From positions 1 to 32,412 of the forward strand of contig DCWI01000086.1 of assembly GCA_002328825.1 (NCBI GenBank): a stretch of 32,412 nucleotides of DNA, given 5' to 3'. Positions 23,821 to 32,105 of the stretch are shown here, one piece after another. Below the pieces are notes generated by a model. That model was not told where the DNA came from. It saw only the letters and a list, made by a program, of their open reading frames with translations, and made no database searches. A program made the translations under genes and the position numbers. The stretch is from Nitrospiraceae bacterium UBA2166. Its GTDB lineage: Bacteria > Nitrospirota > Nitrospiria > Nitrospirales > UBA2166. Numbering within the stretch: position 1 is the stretch's first letter; the number at the start of each line of letters is the position of its first letter.

Positions 23821-24852
23821 TTAACATTCTGATCTATCTGGCAATACTTGTTGGTGTGGGGGACTCTTGCGTCCAAAGTGCTCAAAGGCTTTTGATGTGG
23901 CGATTCGTCCTCTCGCGGTGCGTTCGATAAACCCGGCTTGCAGGAGATAGGGCTCGGAGACATCCTCGATAGTCGCCCTCTCTTCGCTGATTGCGGCTGC
24001 AAGAGTATCGAGGCCAACCGGGCCACCTGTAAAGCGGTCGATAATCGTGAGCAGTAGTTTCTGGTCCATGTCATCAAATCCTTCAGGATCGACGCCGATC
24101 CACGCAAGGGCTTTTTCCGCAACTATTTTGGTTATCTGACCGTCAGCTTTTACCTGTGCGAAGTCACGGACACGTTTGAGGATTCGGTTGGCAATACGAG
24201 GCGTTCCACGGGAACGTTGTGCGATAACTTCAGCACCTTCTTGTGTAATCACAACGTTGAGAATCTGCGCGGATCTCATAACGATATTTTCGAGATCCTG
24301 AGAGGTATAGAATTCAAGTCGGTGTACGAGGCCAAAACGATCTCTTAAGGGTGATGTGAGCAATCCTGCCTGAGTTGTTGCGCCAATCAGGGTGAAGGGA
24401 GGAATATCTAGTTTCATGGTGCGGGCTCCAGCCCCTTTTCCTATTAGGATGTCGAGATGGTAGTCTTCCATTGCGGGATAGAATGCTTCCTCAACTGGTC
24501 GTGGCAAGCGATGGATTTCATCAACGAATAGGACTTCGTGAGTAGTAAGAGTGGTGAGTAGGGCTGCAAGATCTCCAGCATGGGCTAGAGCAACACCCGA
24601 TGTTGCTCGAATTTGTACACCTAGTTCCTTGGCAATTACATGCGCGATAGTTGTTTTTCCCAGTCCAGGCGGACCGTAGAAAATTGCATGGTCTAAGGCC
24701 TCTCCACGCTTTTTGGCTGCTTGAATACAGACGTGAAGCTGTTCCTTAAGACGGTGTTGGCCTACGTACTCTGAAAATACTTGAGGCCGCAGAGTTGCCT
24801 CAAAAACTCGCTCACCATCTTCTGATTCTATTGCCAAGGGTTGCTCACTCAT
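23821..24852 (-). CDS. ruvB: Holliday junction branch-migration ATPase RuvB
   Basis: A 343-residue AAA+ motor. Walker A is GPPGLGKT (60-67), Walker B is VDEIH (D110-E111), sensor/arginine region is GATTQAGLLTSPLRDRFG, and the C-terminal winged helix contains DRFTGGPVGLDTLA and FIERTARGRIAT. With RuvA it drives branch migration of Holliday junctions in recombinational repair. The motif usually SGPALEKPGDLAA in the family is SGVALAHAGDLAA here, a mild variation. The ATG at 24852 has no obvious ribosome-binding site. RuvA is encoded 800 bp upstream on the same strand instead of directly adjacent. Confidence 0.97.
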   Translation of the reverse strand: MSEQPLAIESEDGERVFEATLRPQVFSEYVGQHRLKEQLHVCIQAAKKRGEALDHAIFYGPPGLGKTTIAHVIAKELGVQIRATSGVALAHAGDLAALLTTLTTHEVLFVDEIHRLPRPVEEAFYPAMEDYHLDILIGKGAGARTMKLDIPPFTLIGATTQAGLLTSPLRDRFGLVHRLEFYTSQDLENIVMRSAQILNVVITQEGAEVIAQRSRGTPRIANRILKRVRDFAQVKADGQITKIVAEKALAWIGVDPEGFDDMDQKLLLTIIDRFTGGPVGLDTLAAAISEERATIEDVSEPYLLQAGFIERTARGRIATSKAFEHFGRKSPPHQQVLPDRSEC

Positions 24853-25075
24853 GTAACGGTTTTCAATGTTTTCCAGATTAAACTTGTTTTGCCGAAGATT
24901 ATAGCTGTCACTATGAATGTTTGCGATGCAGTTTCAACCCATTGTATTATTTTTTCACTCATCATGTTCATTTTTTTCTTTGTGAATAAGCATAAGTGCT
25001 TTTTTTTCACTTATCATCGGTGTGGTTGAATGATAACTTTTTGGTGTGGTAGGATGGCGGGAGTCGATAGAGCTC

Positions 25076-25246
25076 ATGGGTGCCATTTTTGAAAAGATCC
25101 TGAAACTTTCTCCTTGGGTCACCATTGTCCTTCCGTCAGCGGTTGTCATTTTTGTCTGTTTTCTTCAGCTTGCGTTTATTAAAGTGGCGATCCCCGCTAC
25201 TCTTGCAGTCTTGTTTGTGCTTCTCGCCTACTCCATTTTTCAATAG
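25076..25246 (+). CDS. Small two-helix membrane protein
   Basis: A 56-residue protein between ruvB and ruvA, on the opposite strand. Its two hydrophobic helices (WVTIVLPSAVVIFVCFLQLAFI and IPATLAVLFVLLAYSIF) are separated by a short positive/polar turn. I chose the ATG at 25076; a GTG at 25046 is in frame and adds ten residues. Ribosome-binding sites are weak (AGAG close by, GGAG about 12 nt upstream). I do not recognise it. Regular membrane-protein composition favours a real gene. Confidence 0.5.
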   Translation: MGAIFEKILKLSPWVTIVLPSAVVIFVCFLQLAFIKVAIPATLAVLFVLLAYSIFQ

Positions 25247-25651
25247 AACCTATTGAGGAAACAGGACTCTCAAATCGTGAAGGTAAAGCTTTTTTCACCT
25301 GAGAAGGTGTCATAGTAAGTTTTTCGATCTTGTCCGTGTTTTGATTGTCAGTTCTCCCGCTAGTGTTTGTTCGCAGCAGAATGAAGTTTGAATCTCCAGT
25401 TAGTCTTCTTGTTATCCTCATGTTTATTGTAGAGGGTTTGTATTTCTGTTGTTTTCAATGAGGTTATACATGGCACGAGGAAGACCTACCTGAGGGGCTG
25501 AGAAGGGATGAATGCTTAGAAATCCACGAGGATTGTTGTCGCGATATAGGCTGATGAGTGAGTCAAATGTTCGTGCAAACATTATAAGTGGCAAGTTGTT
25601 GGTTATATTGAACTGAGTACTGATGGGATGTTCGTTAGCATAGCGTAGATG
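25247..25651. other. Intergenic region downstream of ruvA, 405 bp
   Basis: On the minus strand the frame of ruvA stays open for 75 codons after its stop, to a TAA at 25424-25426. There is no ATG in this stretch until codon 24, and no ribosome-binding site. It may be a gene remnant, an overlooked small gene, or chance. I see no terminator or RNA gene. Confidence 0.4.
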
Positions 25652-26248
25652 TTATTTGGAAAGTGCTTTGAGTGCAGAGTTAATCAATTCTTGTAAATCA
25701 CAATGTTCACTTTTGATGGATTGAAGGGTCTTTTTTGCTTCAGCAGGCTTGTATCCAAGGTTAACCAGAGCTGATTGAGCGTCGGTCAGTAGTTTATTAT
25801 TGCTAAATGTTAAAGGCGTTGAAGAGGATTGATCAGGTGTGACCAATGACTCGACTTTGTCGGTGAGCTCAAGGGCTAATCGGCTAGCCGATTTTTTCCC
25901 GATGCCTGGGACTGCAGAGAGTCGTGCAATATCGTTGTCGAGCACTGCTGATACTAATTCTGTGATAGATAGAGTTGAAAGGACCGCGAGTGCGGACCTT
26001 GGCCCAACTCCAGAGATATCGAGTAAGATGGTGAATGCCTGCTTTTCCTGTGGAGAAATAAAACCATAAAGTTGAGCCGCATCGTTCTTAAGAGTGAGAT
26101 AGGTGTAGAGGGTGATGGTTGATGGAGGTTCAGGAAGATGAAAAAAAGTGCTTAAAGGAATCCAGAGTTCGTATGCGATGCCATGATTGTCAATGATTAA
26201 GCGGGTTGGTGCTTTCGAGAGAAGCTGGCCGGTCAGCGACGCGATCAT
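25652..26248 (-). CDS. ruvA: Holliday junction-binding protein RuvA
   Basis: A 198-residue protein with the three RuvA domains: an N-terminal OB fold (MIASLTGQLLSKAPTRLIID), two helix-hairpin-helix motifs (LDISGVGPRSALAVL near 77-91 and AVPGIGKKSASRLALEL near 112-128), and a C-terminal three-helix domain (ALVNLGYKPAEAKKTLQSI) that contacts RuvB. It forms the tetramer that holds the Holliday junction. The start codon lies inside the second arm of a perfect 9-bp inverted repeat, and no Shine-Dalgarno is visible. It follows yebC by 63 bp; ruvC, commonly between them, is absent. Confidence 0.97.
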   Translation of the reverse strand: MIASLTGQLLSKAPTRLIIDNHGIAYELWIPLSTFFHLPEPPSTITLYTYLTLKNDAAQLYGFISPQEKQAFTILLDISGVGPRSALAVLSTLSITELVSAVLDNDIARLSAVPGIGKKSASRLALELTDKVESLVTPDQSSSTPLTFSNNKLLTDAQSALVNLGYKPAEAKKTLQSIKSEHCDLQELINSALKALSK

Positions 26249-26266
26249 TTGTTAGCTAATGATCGC
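26241..26266 (-). promoter_or_regulatory. Hairpin covering the ruvA start codon
   Basis: On the minus strand GCGATCATT, loop AGCTAACA, AATGATCGC form a perfect 9-bp stem, and the ATG (26246-26248) is in the 3' arm. In mRNA this would sequester the start codon, so ruvA translation could be low unless opened by ribosomes coming from yebC. Confidence 0.5.
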
Positions 26267-26311
26267 TATTTGAGGCCAAATGGTGCTTTCCGTGAAGATA
26301 GCATTTGCACA

Positions 26312-27067
26312 TCATGCAGAGGCCGCAAACTTTTCCATGATTTCATGGGGAATATCGTAATTCGCATGAACTTTTTGGACGTCGTCGTTATCTTCAATCT
26401 TGTCAATAAGCCGAAGAACTTGCTCGGCTGGTTTCTCCTCGATGGTAATGGTGTTGCTAGGTATTGACGTCACTTCAGCATGCTCAATTGCAATCTGGTG
26501 ATCAGTGATTGCCTGTTTTACAGCTTCGAAGTTTGTGGGTGCTGTCAATACTGTATAGGTATCATCTTCAGCGCGAACATCGTCTGCGCCTGCTGCGAGT
26601 GCAACTGTCATCAATGTTTCTTCGTCGACTTTAGATCGAGCTGTAACGATGCATCCTTTTTTCTCAAACTGCCAAGAGACGGCTCCCGCTTCTGCTAAGG
26701 CTCCACCGTATTTGGAAAAAATATGTCGGATATCGGCAACTGTTCGGTTTCGGTTGTCAGTCGCAACTTCCAGAAGTAATGCAATGCCGTTTGGACCATA
26801 TCCTTCAAGGATAGTCTCTTCATATGCAACTCCAGGAATCTCACCGGTGCCTCGCTGGATAGCTTTTTTGATGTTGTCAGCCGGCATGTTGGCGTCTTTG
26901 GCTTTTGAAATCACAAGTCGGAGTCGAGGGTTGGTATCTGAGTCTCCCCCACCGAGACGTGCGGCAATGGTAATTTCACGGATGATTTTGCTAAAAGCTT
27001 TTCCGCGTTTAGCATCAACAACAGCCTTATGGCGTTTTGTAGTTGCCCAATGAGAGTGTCCGCCCAC
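26312..27067 (-). CDS. yebC: YebC/TACO1-family protein
   Basis: A 251-residue protein matching YebC/PmpR along its full length: GGHSHWATTKRHKAVVDAKRGKAFSK at the N-terminus, the KANMPADNIKKAIQRGTGE-like segment, GPNGIALLLEVATDNRNRTVADIRHIF, and the acidic C-terminus around DNDDVQKVHANYDIP. The family has been described as transcriptional regulators of ruv and quorum genes and, more recently, as factors that help ribosomes at proline stretches. The start is GTG at 27067, with AGGGA about 9 nt upstream. It is first in the yebC-ruvA order and divergent from nadA. Confidence 0.97.
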   Translation of the reverse strand: MGGHSHWATTKRHKAVVDAKRGKAFSKIIREITIAARLGGGDSDTNPRLRLVISKAKDANMPADNIKKAIQRGTGEIPGVAYEETILEGYGPNGIALLLEVATDNRNRTVADIRHIFSKYGGALAEAGAVSWQFEKKGCIVTARSKVDEETLMTVALAAGADDVRAEDDTYTVLTAPTNFEAVKQAITDHQIAIEHAEVTSIPSNTITIEEKPAEQVLRLIDKIEDNDDVQKVHANYDIPHEIMEKFAASA

Positions 27068-27230
27068 GATATGAATCCCTGCCTGAAAACATTGTTAACA
27101 TAAGGTTTCAAAGGTGTCAATTGACCATTTGGGCTGTGTCGTGTTTGAGTATCTTCGTAGAACAAATTGATGTTTGTGCAGTTGAGAGTATGGGTTGGAG
27201 TGAATCAAAAGGTGTGATGCTAAAAGAGAA

Positions 27231-27260
27231 TTGACATGATTTTGTATCCTCAAATATAAT
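27231..27260 (+). promoter_or_regulatory. Consensus sigma70 promoter of nadA
   Basis: TTGACA (27231-27236) and TATAAT (27255-27260) are both perfect matches, separated by 18 bp. Transcription would start near 27267, giving a leader of about 58 nt before nadA. Confidence 0.8.
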
Positions 27261-27324
27261 AAAAAGATTTAGAAGAGTACGTATGCGTAGCTGTTGAGTT
27301 GCGCATGTTGTGTAGTGTGGAGAG

Positions 27325-28446
27325 ATGGATGTGAGTTCTTCAGCAATGCTTCATAAGAGTGCTCGGGAAATTCAAAGCTATCAGTCTCTTTTACCTGAGG
27401 AAATTCATGTGCGGACCGTTCAGGCAAAGGAAGCTCTTGGACACCATCTTGTCATCTTAGGGCACAATTATCAGCGTGATGAAGTTATTGAATTCTCAGA
27501 CTTTCAGGGAGATTCGTTGAAGCTTGCGCGAATTTCATCGGAACTATCAGATCGAAAGTACATTGTTTTTTGCGGCGTGTCTTTCATGGCAGAGACGGCT
27601 GATATTCTTAGTCCATCCAATCAAGTCGTGATTCTTCCCGATTTAGCTGCGGGTTGTTCCATGGCTGATATGGCGGAACTTGAAGATGTTGAAACTGTGT
27701 GGGAATCTCTATGTGCCATTTTCCCTGCCGAGGAAAAGGTGATGCCTGTTGTGTACGTAAACTCTACGGCAGAACTTAAGGCATTTTGTGGTACGCATGG
27801 AGGGATTACATGTACGTCGTCAAATGCGCAATCGGTTTTTCGATGGGCCTTTGAGCACAGGGAAAAGATTCTTTTTTTTCCTGATGAACATTTGGGCCGC
27901 TATACGGCGAAAAGCATAGGCTTGAAGGAGAGCGATCTTCTCGTCTGGGATCCTTCTCTACCGAACGGGGGGCATACACCTGAAGAAATTCGCCAAGCCA
28001 CAGTCTTGCTCTGGAAGGGATTTTGCAGCGTCCACTTGATGTTCCGTCCAGAGCATGTGCGTGCGTTTCGATCTAATTACTCAGATTTAAAGGTGATTGT
28101 TCACCCGGAATGTTGTGAGGGAGTTGTTGAACAAGCAGACCTTGTGGGGTCTACAGAATTAATCATTCAAACAGTAAGTAACTCTGCTCCTGGAACTACG
28201 TGGGCCATTGGAACGGAATTGAATTTAGTCAATCGACTCAAAAGAATACATGCGGACAAGAAAATTTTCTTTCTTTCACCAACAGTGTGTCAATGTTCTA
28301 CCATGTTCCGTATTGATCCTATCCATCTTCTTTGGGCCATTGAAAATTTGGTTGATGGGCATGTGGTCAATCGCATCTCTGTTCCTGCCGATGAGAAGTG
28401 GTGGGCTGGTCGTGCGCTTGACCGTATGATGTCGCTGGGCTTTTAG
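27325..28446 (+). CDS. nadA: Quinolinate synthase NadA
   Basis: A 373-residue [4Fe-4S] enzyme that condenses iminoaspartate with dihydroxyacetone phosphate to quinolinate in de novo NAD synthesis. Family motifs are GHNYQRDEVIEFSDFQGDSL, DLAAGCSMADM (C111), TSSNAQSVFRWA, PDEHLGRYTAK, HPECCEGVV (C263/C264) and SPTVCQCSTMFR (C322/C324). Three of these cysteines would bind the cluster: C111, C263 and one of C322/C324. GGAGAG directly abuts the ATG at 27325 but is well spaced (6 nt) for the in-frame GTG at 27331, so the true start may be the latter. No nadB or nadC is in the window; the gene has its own promoter and terminator. Confidence 0.96.
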   Translation: MDVSSSAMLHKSAREIQSYQSLLPEEIHVRTVQAKEALGHHLVILGHNYQRDEVIEFSDFQGDSLKLARISSELSDRKYIVFCGVSFMAETADILSPSNQVVILPDLAAGCSMADMAELEDVETVWESLCAIFPAEEKVMPVVYVNSTAELKAFCGTHGGITCTSSNAQSVFRWAFEHREKILFFPDEHLGRYTAKSIGLKESDLLVWDPSLPNGGHTPEEIRQATVLLWKGFCSVHLMFRPEHVRAFRSNYSDLKVIVHPECCEGVVEQADLVGSTELIIQTVSNSAPGTTWAIGTELNLVNRLKRIHADKKIFFLSPTVCQCSTMFRIDPIHLLWAIENLVDGHVVNRISVPADEKWWAGRALDRMMSLGF

Positions 28447-28447
28447 G

Positions 28448-28480
28448 AGGAGGTTGAGACAGTCAACCAACTTCCTTTTT
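28448..28480 (+). terminator. Intrinsic terminator of nadA
   Basis: AGGAGGTTG (28448-28456) pairs with CAACTTCCT (28468-28476), one G-T wobble, and a T-run continues to 28480. It lies directly behind the nadA stop codon. Confidence 0.65.
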
Positions 28481-28610
28481 GCTTTGATTGCGACTCAACA
28501 TACAAGAATGCAACTTTCATCTTTTCTTGTGGGTCCTTGCGGGAGAGGCTGTTTATTTATCCCTAAGATTGAGCTTTGTTTATTCGGCGCATGATTGTTC
28601 ATGTGCTAAC

Positions 28611-28639
28611 TTGGACACATCTTGAGTATTTAGTATTTT
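28611..28639 (+). promoter_or_regulatory. Probable promoter of the ileS-lspA-rluD operon
   Basis: TTGGAC (28611-28616) and TATTTT (28634-28639) have a 17-bp spacer. A 7-bp inverted repeat, CTTGAGT (28621-28627) and ACTCAAG (28645-28651), brackets the -10 element and could be an operator. Confidence 0.45.
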
Positions 28640-28680
28640 GATAGACTCAAGCTTTCTCACCTTCATGCAACTAGGTGGTC

Positions 28681-31557
28681 ATGGATTATAAAACTACGCT
28701 TAATCTTCCAACAACCACATTCCCAATGAAAGGGAACCTTCCAGTTCGTGAGCTTGAAGCAATTGCTCGGTGGGATGAAGAAGGTCTTTATGAGAAGATC
28801 CGAGTCGCTGTAAACGGGCGGCCTCTTTATATTCTTCATGATGGACCTCCGTATGCGAATGGTCATCTCCACCTTGGACATGCAGTTAACAAGGTGCTTA
28901 AGGATATTATTGTCAAAGCAAAAACTATGCAGGGGTACGATGCTCCGTTTCTTCCGGGTTGGGATTGTCATGGGTTACCGATCGAGCATCAAGTTTTAAA
29001 AGATCTAGGTGGAAAACGTAAGGAACTTACGAACCAGAAGATTCGGGAGATGTGTCGCGACTATGCCGAAAAGTATGTTCATCTCCAGCGTGATGAATTC
29101 ATGCGATTGGGAGTCTGGGGGGATTGGGAAAATCCATACGTCACCATGGCTCCTGATTACGAGGCTAATATCCTTCGCGAGCTGGCTAAATTTGTGGATC
29201 GTGGCATGGTTTATCGAGGGAAGAGACCTGTGTTTTGGTGTAATTCCTGCGAAACTGCATTGGCAGAGGCAGAAGTCGAATATGATAGCCATGTGTCACC
29301 ATCGATTTATGTCAAGTTTTTGATGTTAGATGTTCCAGATTGGTTAACTTCAGTGGTGGGAAACCGGAAAGTTTCTTTCGTGATTTGGACAACAACGCCT
29401 TGGACTCTTGTGGCTAATCAGGCTATCTGTCTTCATCCTGATTTTGATTATGCCATTGTCAATGTAGGAGAGAGTGAGTCTTGGATCATTGCAACGGAGT
29501 GTGTGTCATTGGTTGCCAGTGCGTTGAATCTTCCTGACCTCCGTGCAGTCTCAATACACGTAGGAAAGAGTTTTGAGGGTTTCATGTGCCGACATCCGCT
29601 CCGGGCTTCATCTGGAGATGAATCTGGAAAATGTAAATCGTCAGTAGTGATCCTTGGGCGACATGTGACGCTGGATCAAGGAACAGGTTGTGTTCATACT
29701 GCGCCTGGTCATGGACAAGAGGATTATGATGTTGGAAAACAATATGGATTGGAACCTTGGGCTCCAGTCGATCACATGGGTCGATTTACGTCTGATATTC
29801 CTGATGAGGTGAGTTTTCTAGTTTCAAGTCGTGTTTTTGACACTAATGAGAGGATTATTAGTGCACTATGTGAGCGTGAGACCTTGGTCCATGCTGACAC
29901 CATTGAGCATTCGTACCCCCATTGTTGGCGATGCAAAAAACCTATTATTTTTCGGGCAACGGAACAATGGTTCGTCGCCATGGAAAAAAACCAGCTTCGA
30001 CCCAAGGCGCTTGAGCAAGTGAAAAAAGTTCAGTGGATTCCACCGTGGGGACAGGATCGCATGTCTGGGACTATTGAAGCGAGACCTGACTGGTGTTTGT
30101 CTCGCCAGAGGGTGTGGGGTGTTCCAATTCCAGCATTTAAATGTGTTGTCTGTCATGAGACGGTATTGGAATCACGTTACATTAATCATGTTGCGGACCT
30201 AGTAAGTAAAGAAGGCTCAGGAATTTGGTTTACTCAACCTGTTGCTACGTTCCTTCCTGATACACTGGAGTGTCCCAATCCGAATTGTGGGGAGTCAAGG
30301 TGGGAGTTGACGGCGGACATTCTCGATGTGTGGTTTGAATCTGGAGTGACTCATGCTGCAGTATTAAAACCTCGTGAACACTGGTGGCCTGCAGATCTCT
30401 ATCTCGAAGGCTCCGACCAGCATCGTGGCTGGTTTCAAAGCTCTTTGCTTTCGGGGATAGTTGCTGATGATCAGGCACCCTATCGTGCGGTACTAACCCA
30501 TGGTTTTGTTGTTGATGGTGAGGGAAAGAAGATGTCGAAATCGGCACGGAATGTTATTTCGCCTCAAAAAGTCATTAAAGAATACGGGAGTGAAATTCTA
30601 AGGCTGTGGATTGCTGCGCAAAATTATCGAGAGGATATCCGTATTTCTTCTGATATTCTCAAGCAACAGGCTGATGCATATCGAAAAATACGAAACACAT
30701 TTAGGTTTATGCTTGGGAATATTTCAGACTTTGCACTTAATACGGATCGAGTACCGTACAGTCAACTTTTTGATATTGATCGGTGGGCACTTCTTAGACT
30801 TCATGAGTGTATTGATCGTGTTATCAGGGCCTATGATGAGTTTGAGTTTCATATGATCTTTCACCGGGTCAATCAATTCTTTGTTGTTGATTTGAGCGCG
30901 ATCTACTTTGATGTTATTAAAGATCGATTATATACGTTCGGCTCAGCGTCATCAGAGCGACGAGCTGCTCAAACGGTGATCTATGAAATTCTCACGGCAG
31001 TGATGAGGTTACTTGCGCCAATTCTCCCCTTTACAACGGACGAAGTGGAGCGCGCGTTGCCAAATCGACTTCGTCAAAACCCTGGGATATTTCTATCAGG
31101 CTTTCCAGAAGTATGTGCTGAATATCAAGATCAAGAGCTGTCAAAACGGTGGGATCGTCTCCTTGAAATTCGCAGTGAAGTTGCTGGAAAACTGGAAGAC
31201 GCGCGCCGCAACCATATTATAGGATCTCCGCTTGAGGCGAAGGTAATGTTGTATGCTGATTTTCAGTTGATGGAATTCTTGAACAAGTGTTTTCAAGAGC
31301 TTATCCCGCTGTTTATTGTCTCGCAACTTAAGATTCTTCCTATGTCACTATGTCCTGTTACTGTGCCTGTTGTTGCCTTGGTACATTCGGATAGTGATAA
31401 GGTGTTGAAGATTGGGATCGAAGTTGCACGAGCCGATGGAATAAAGTGTGTGCGATGTTGGATGTATCATCCGGTTCTTGGATCGAACGCAAACCATCCT
31501 GAGCTTTGTGATCGGTGTGTAGACGCAATCGTAATGTGTGCGGAAACAAACGCATGA
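28681..31557 (+). CDS. ileS: Isoleucyl-tRNA synthetase
   Basis: A class I aminoacyl-tRNA synthetase of 958 residues, full length. It has the HIGH-type signature (PYANGHLHLGHAVNK), the CP1 editing domain including WTTTPWTLVANQA and GTGCVHTAPGHGQEDY, the KMSKS loop at residues 617-621, an anticodon-binding helical region, and a C-terminal zinc site (CVRCW...LCDRC). It charges tRNA-Ile and edits valine. I chose the ATG at 28681, since AGG with 5-nt spacing precedes it; a GTG two codons upstream is also in frame. The last bases overlap lspA (ATGA), so the two are co-translated. Confidence 0.98.
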   Translation: MDYKTTLNLPTTTFPMKGNLPVRELEAIARWDEEGLYEKIRVAVNGRPLYILHDGPPYANGHLHLGHAVNKVLKDIIVKAKTMQGYDAPFLPGWDCHGLPIEHQVLKDLGGKRKELTNQKIREMCRDYAEKYVHLQRDEFMRLGVWGDWENPYVTMAPDYEANILRELAKFVDRGMVYRGKRPVFWCNSCETALAEAEVEYDSHVSPSIYVKFLMLDVPDWLTSVVGNRKVSFVIWTTTPWTLVANQAICLHPDFDYAIVNVGESESWIIATECVSLVASALNLPDLRAVSIHVGKSFEGFMCRHPLRASSGDESGKCKSSVVILGRHVTLDQGTGCVHTAPGHGQEDYDVGKQYGLEPWAPVDHMGRFTSDIPDEVSFLVSSRVFDTNERIISALCERETLVHADTIEHSYPHCWRCKKPIIFRATEQWFVAMEKNQLRPKALEQVKKVQWIPPWGQDRMSGTIEARPDWCLSRQRVWGVPIPAFKCVVCHETVLESRYINHVADLVSKEGSGIWFTQPVATFLPDTLECPNPNCGESRWELTADILDVWFESGVTHAAVLKPREHWWPADLYLEGSDQHRGWFQSSLLSGIVADDQAPYRAVLTHGFVVDGEGKKMSKSARNVISPQKVIKEYGSEILRLWIAAQNYREDIRISSDILKQQADAYRKIRNTFRFMLGNISDFALNTDRVPYSQLFDIDRWALLRLHECIDRVIRAYDEFEFHMIFHRVNQFFVVDLSAIYFDVIKDRLYTFGSASSERRAAQTVIYEILTAVMRLLAPILPFTTDEVERALPNRLRQNPGIFLSGFPEVCAEYQDQELSKRWDRLLEIRSEVAGKLEDARRNHIIGSPLEAKVMLYADFQLMEFLNKCFQELIPLFIVSQLKILPMSLCPVTVPVVALVHSDSDKVLKIGIEVARADGIKCVRCWMYHPVLGSNANHPELCDRCVDAIVMCAETNA

Positions 31558-32081
31558 TTCCATGGGTGAAATATTGTGTGCTTGGTACGTTAGTGAGCTT
31601 GATTGTTGTTTTAGATCAACTTACAAAGCATGCGGTGCACGTCTCAATGTATCTCTATCAATCGATTCCAGTGATTGAAGGCTTGTTCCATCTAACGTAC
31701 ATTAGAAATCCAGGGGCGGCATTTGGAATTATGGCTGACGGGAGCGATACGCTTCGGTTTGCGTTTTTTTTAATTACATCAATCATTGCTCTAACGCTTT
31801 TAGGACTGATTTTTTTTCGATTGCCAAAAGACGAGTGGTATGGGCACCTGAGTGTGTCTGCGATTCTTGGAGGAGCAATCGGAAATCTTATTGATAGGGT
31901 TCGTTTTGGAGAAGTGATTGATTTTCTTGATGTTTTTATTCATGAGTATCATTGGCCAGCGTTTAATGTTGCCGACGCTTCGATTAGTGTTGGGGTGATT
32001 GTATTAATTCTGAATTTTTCATTTGGACCCTTAGCAGCGGTAGTATCGTCTGATTTAGAACGCACGCCTGCAAAGGAGTGA
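31554..32081 (+). CDS. lspA: Lipoprotein signal peptidase (signal peptidase II)
   Basis: A 175-residue inner-membrane aspartic protease with four transmembrane helices. Conserved elements are DQLTKHAV in helix 1, IRNPGAAFGIM, GNLIDR with catalytic D114, and FNVADASI with catalytic D141. It cleaves prolipoproteins before the lipidated cysteine, and candidate substrates are encoded here at 4581-5189 and 22861-23616. The ATG at 31554 overlaps the ileS stop by 4 bp. An upstream in-frame ATG (31515) would add 13 polar residues that belong to the ileS end in another frame and is less likely. Confidence 0.97.
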   Translation: MIPWVKYCVLGTLVSLIVVLDQLTKHAVHVSMYLYQSIPVIEGLFHLTYIRNPGAAFGIMADGSDTLRFAFFLITSIIALTLLGLIFFRLPKDEWYGHLSVSAILGGAIGNLIDRVRFGEVIDFLDVFIHEYHWPAFNVADASISVGVIVLILNFSFGPLAAVVSSDLERTPAKE

Positions 32082-32087
32082 CAAACA

Positions 32088-32105
32088 ATGTCTCACAGCC
32101 AGTGA
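32088..32105 (+). other. Five-codon leader ORF before rluD
   Basis: ATG-TCT-CAC-AGC-CAG-TGA has an ideal ribosome-binding site (AGGAG, 8 nt upstream), and its stop overlaps the GTG used by the next gene (GTGA). It encodes MSHSQ, and the next gene's product starts with V/M-SHSQ. It is either a coupling leader or a sign of a one-base indel. Confidence 0.4.

Noticed and set aside
24988..25007. Terminator-like AAGCA-TAAG-TGCTT followed by a T-run on the + strand
   Set aside because: The stem is 5 bp, and no + strand gene lies upstream of it.
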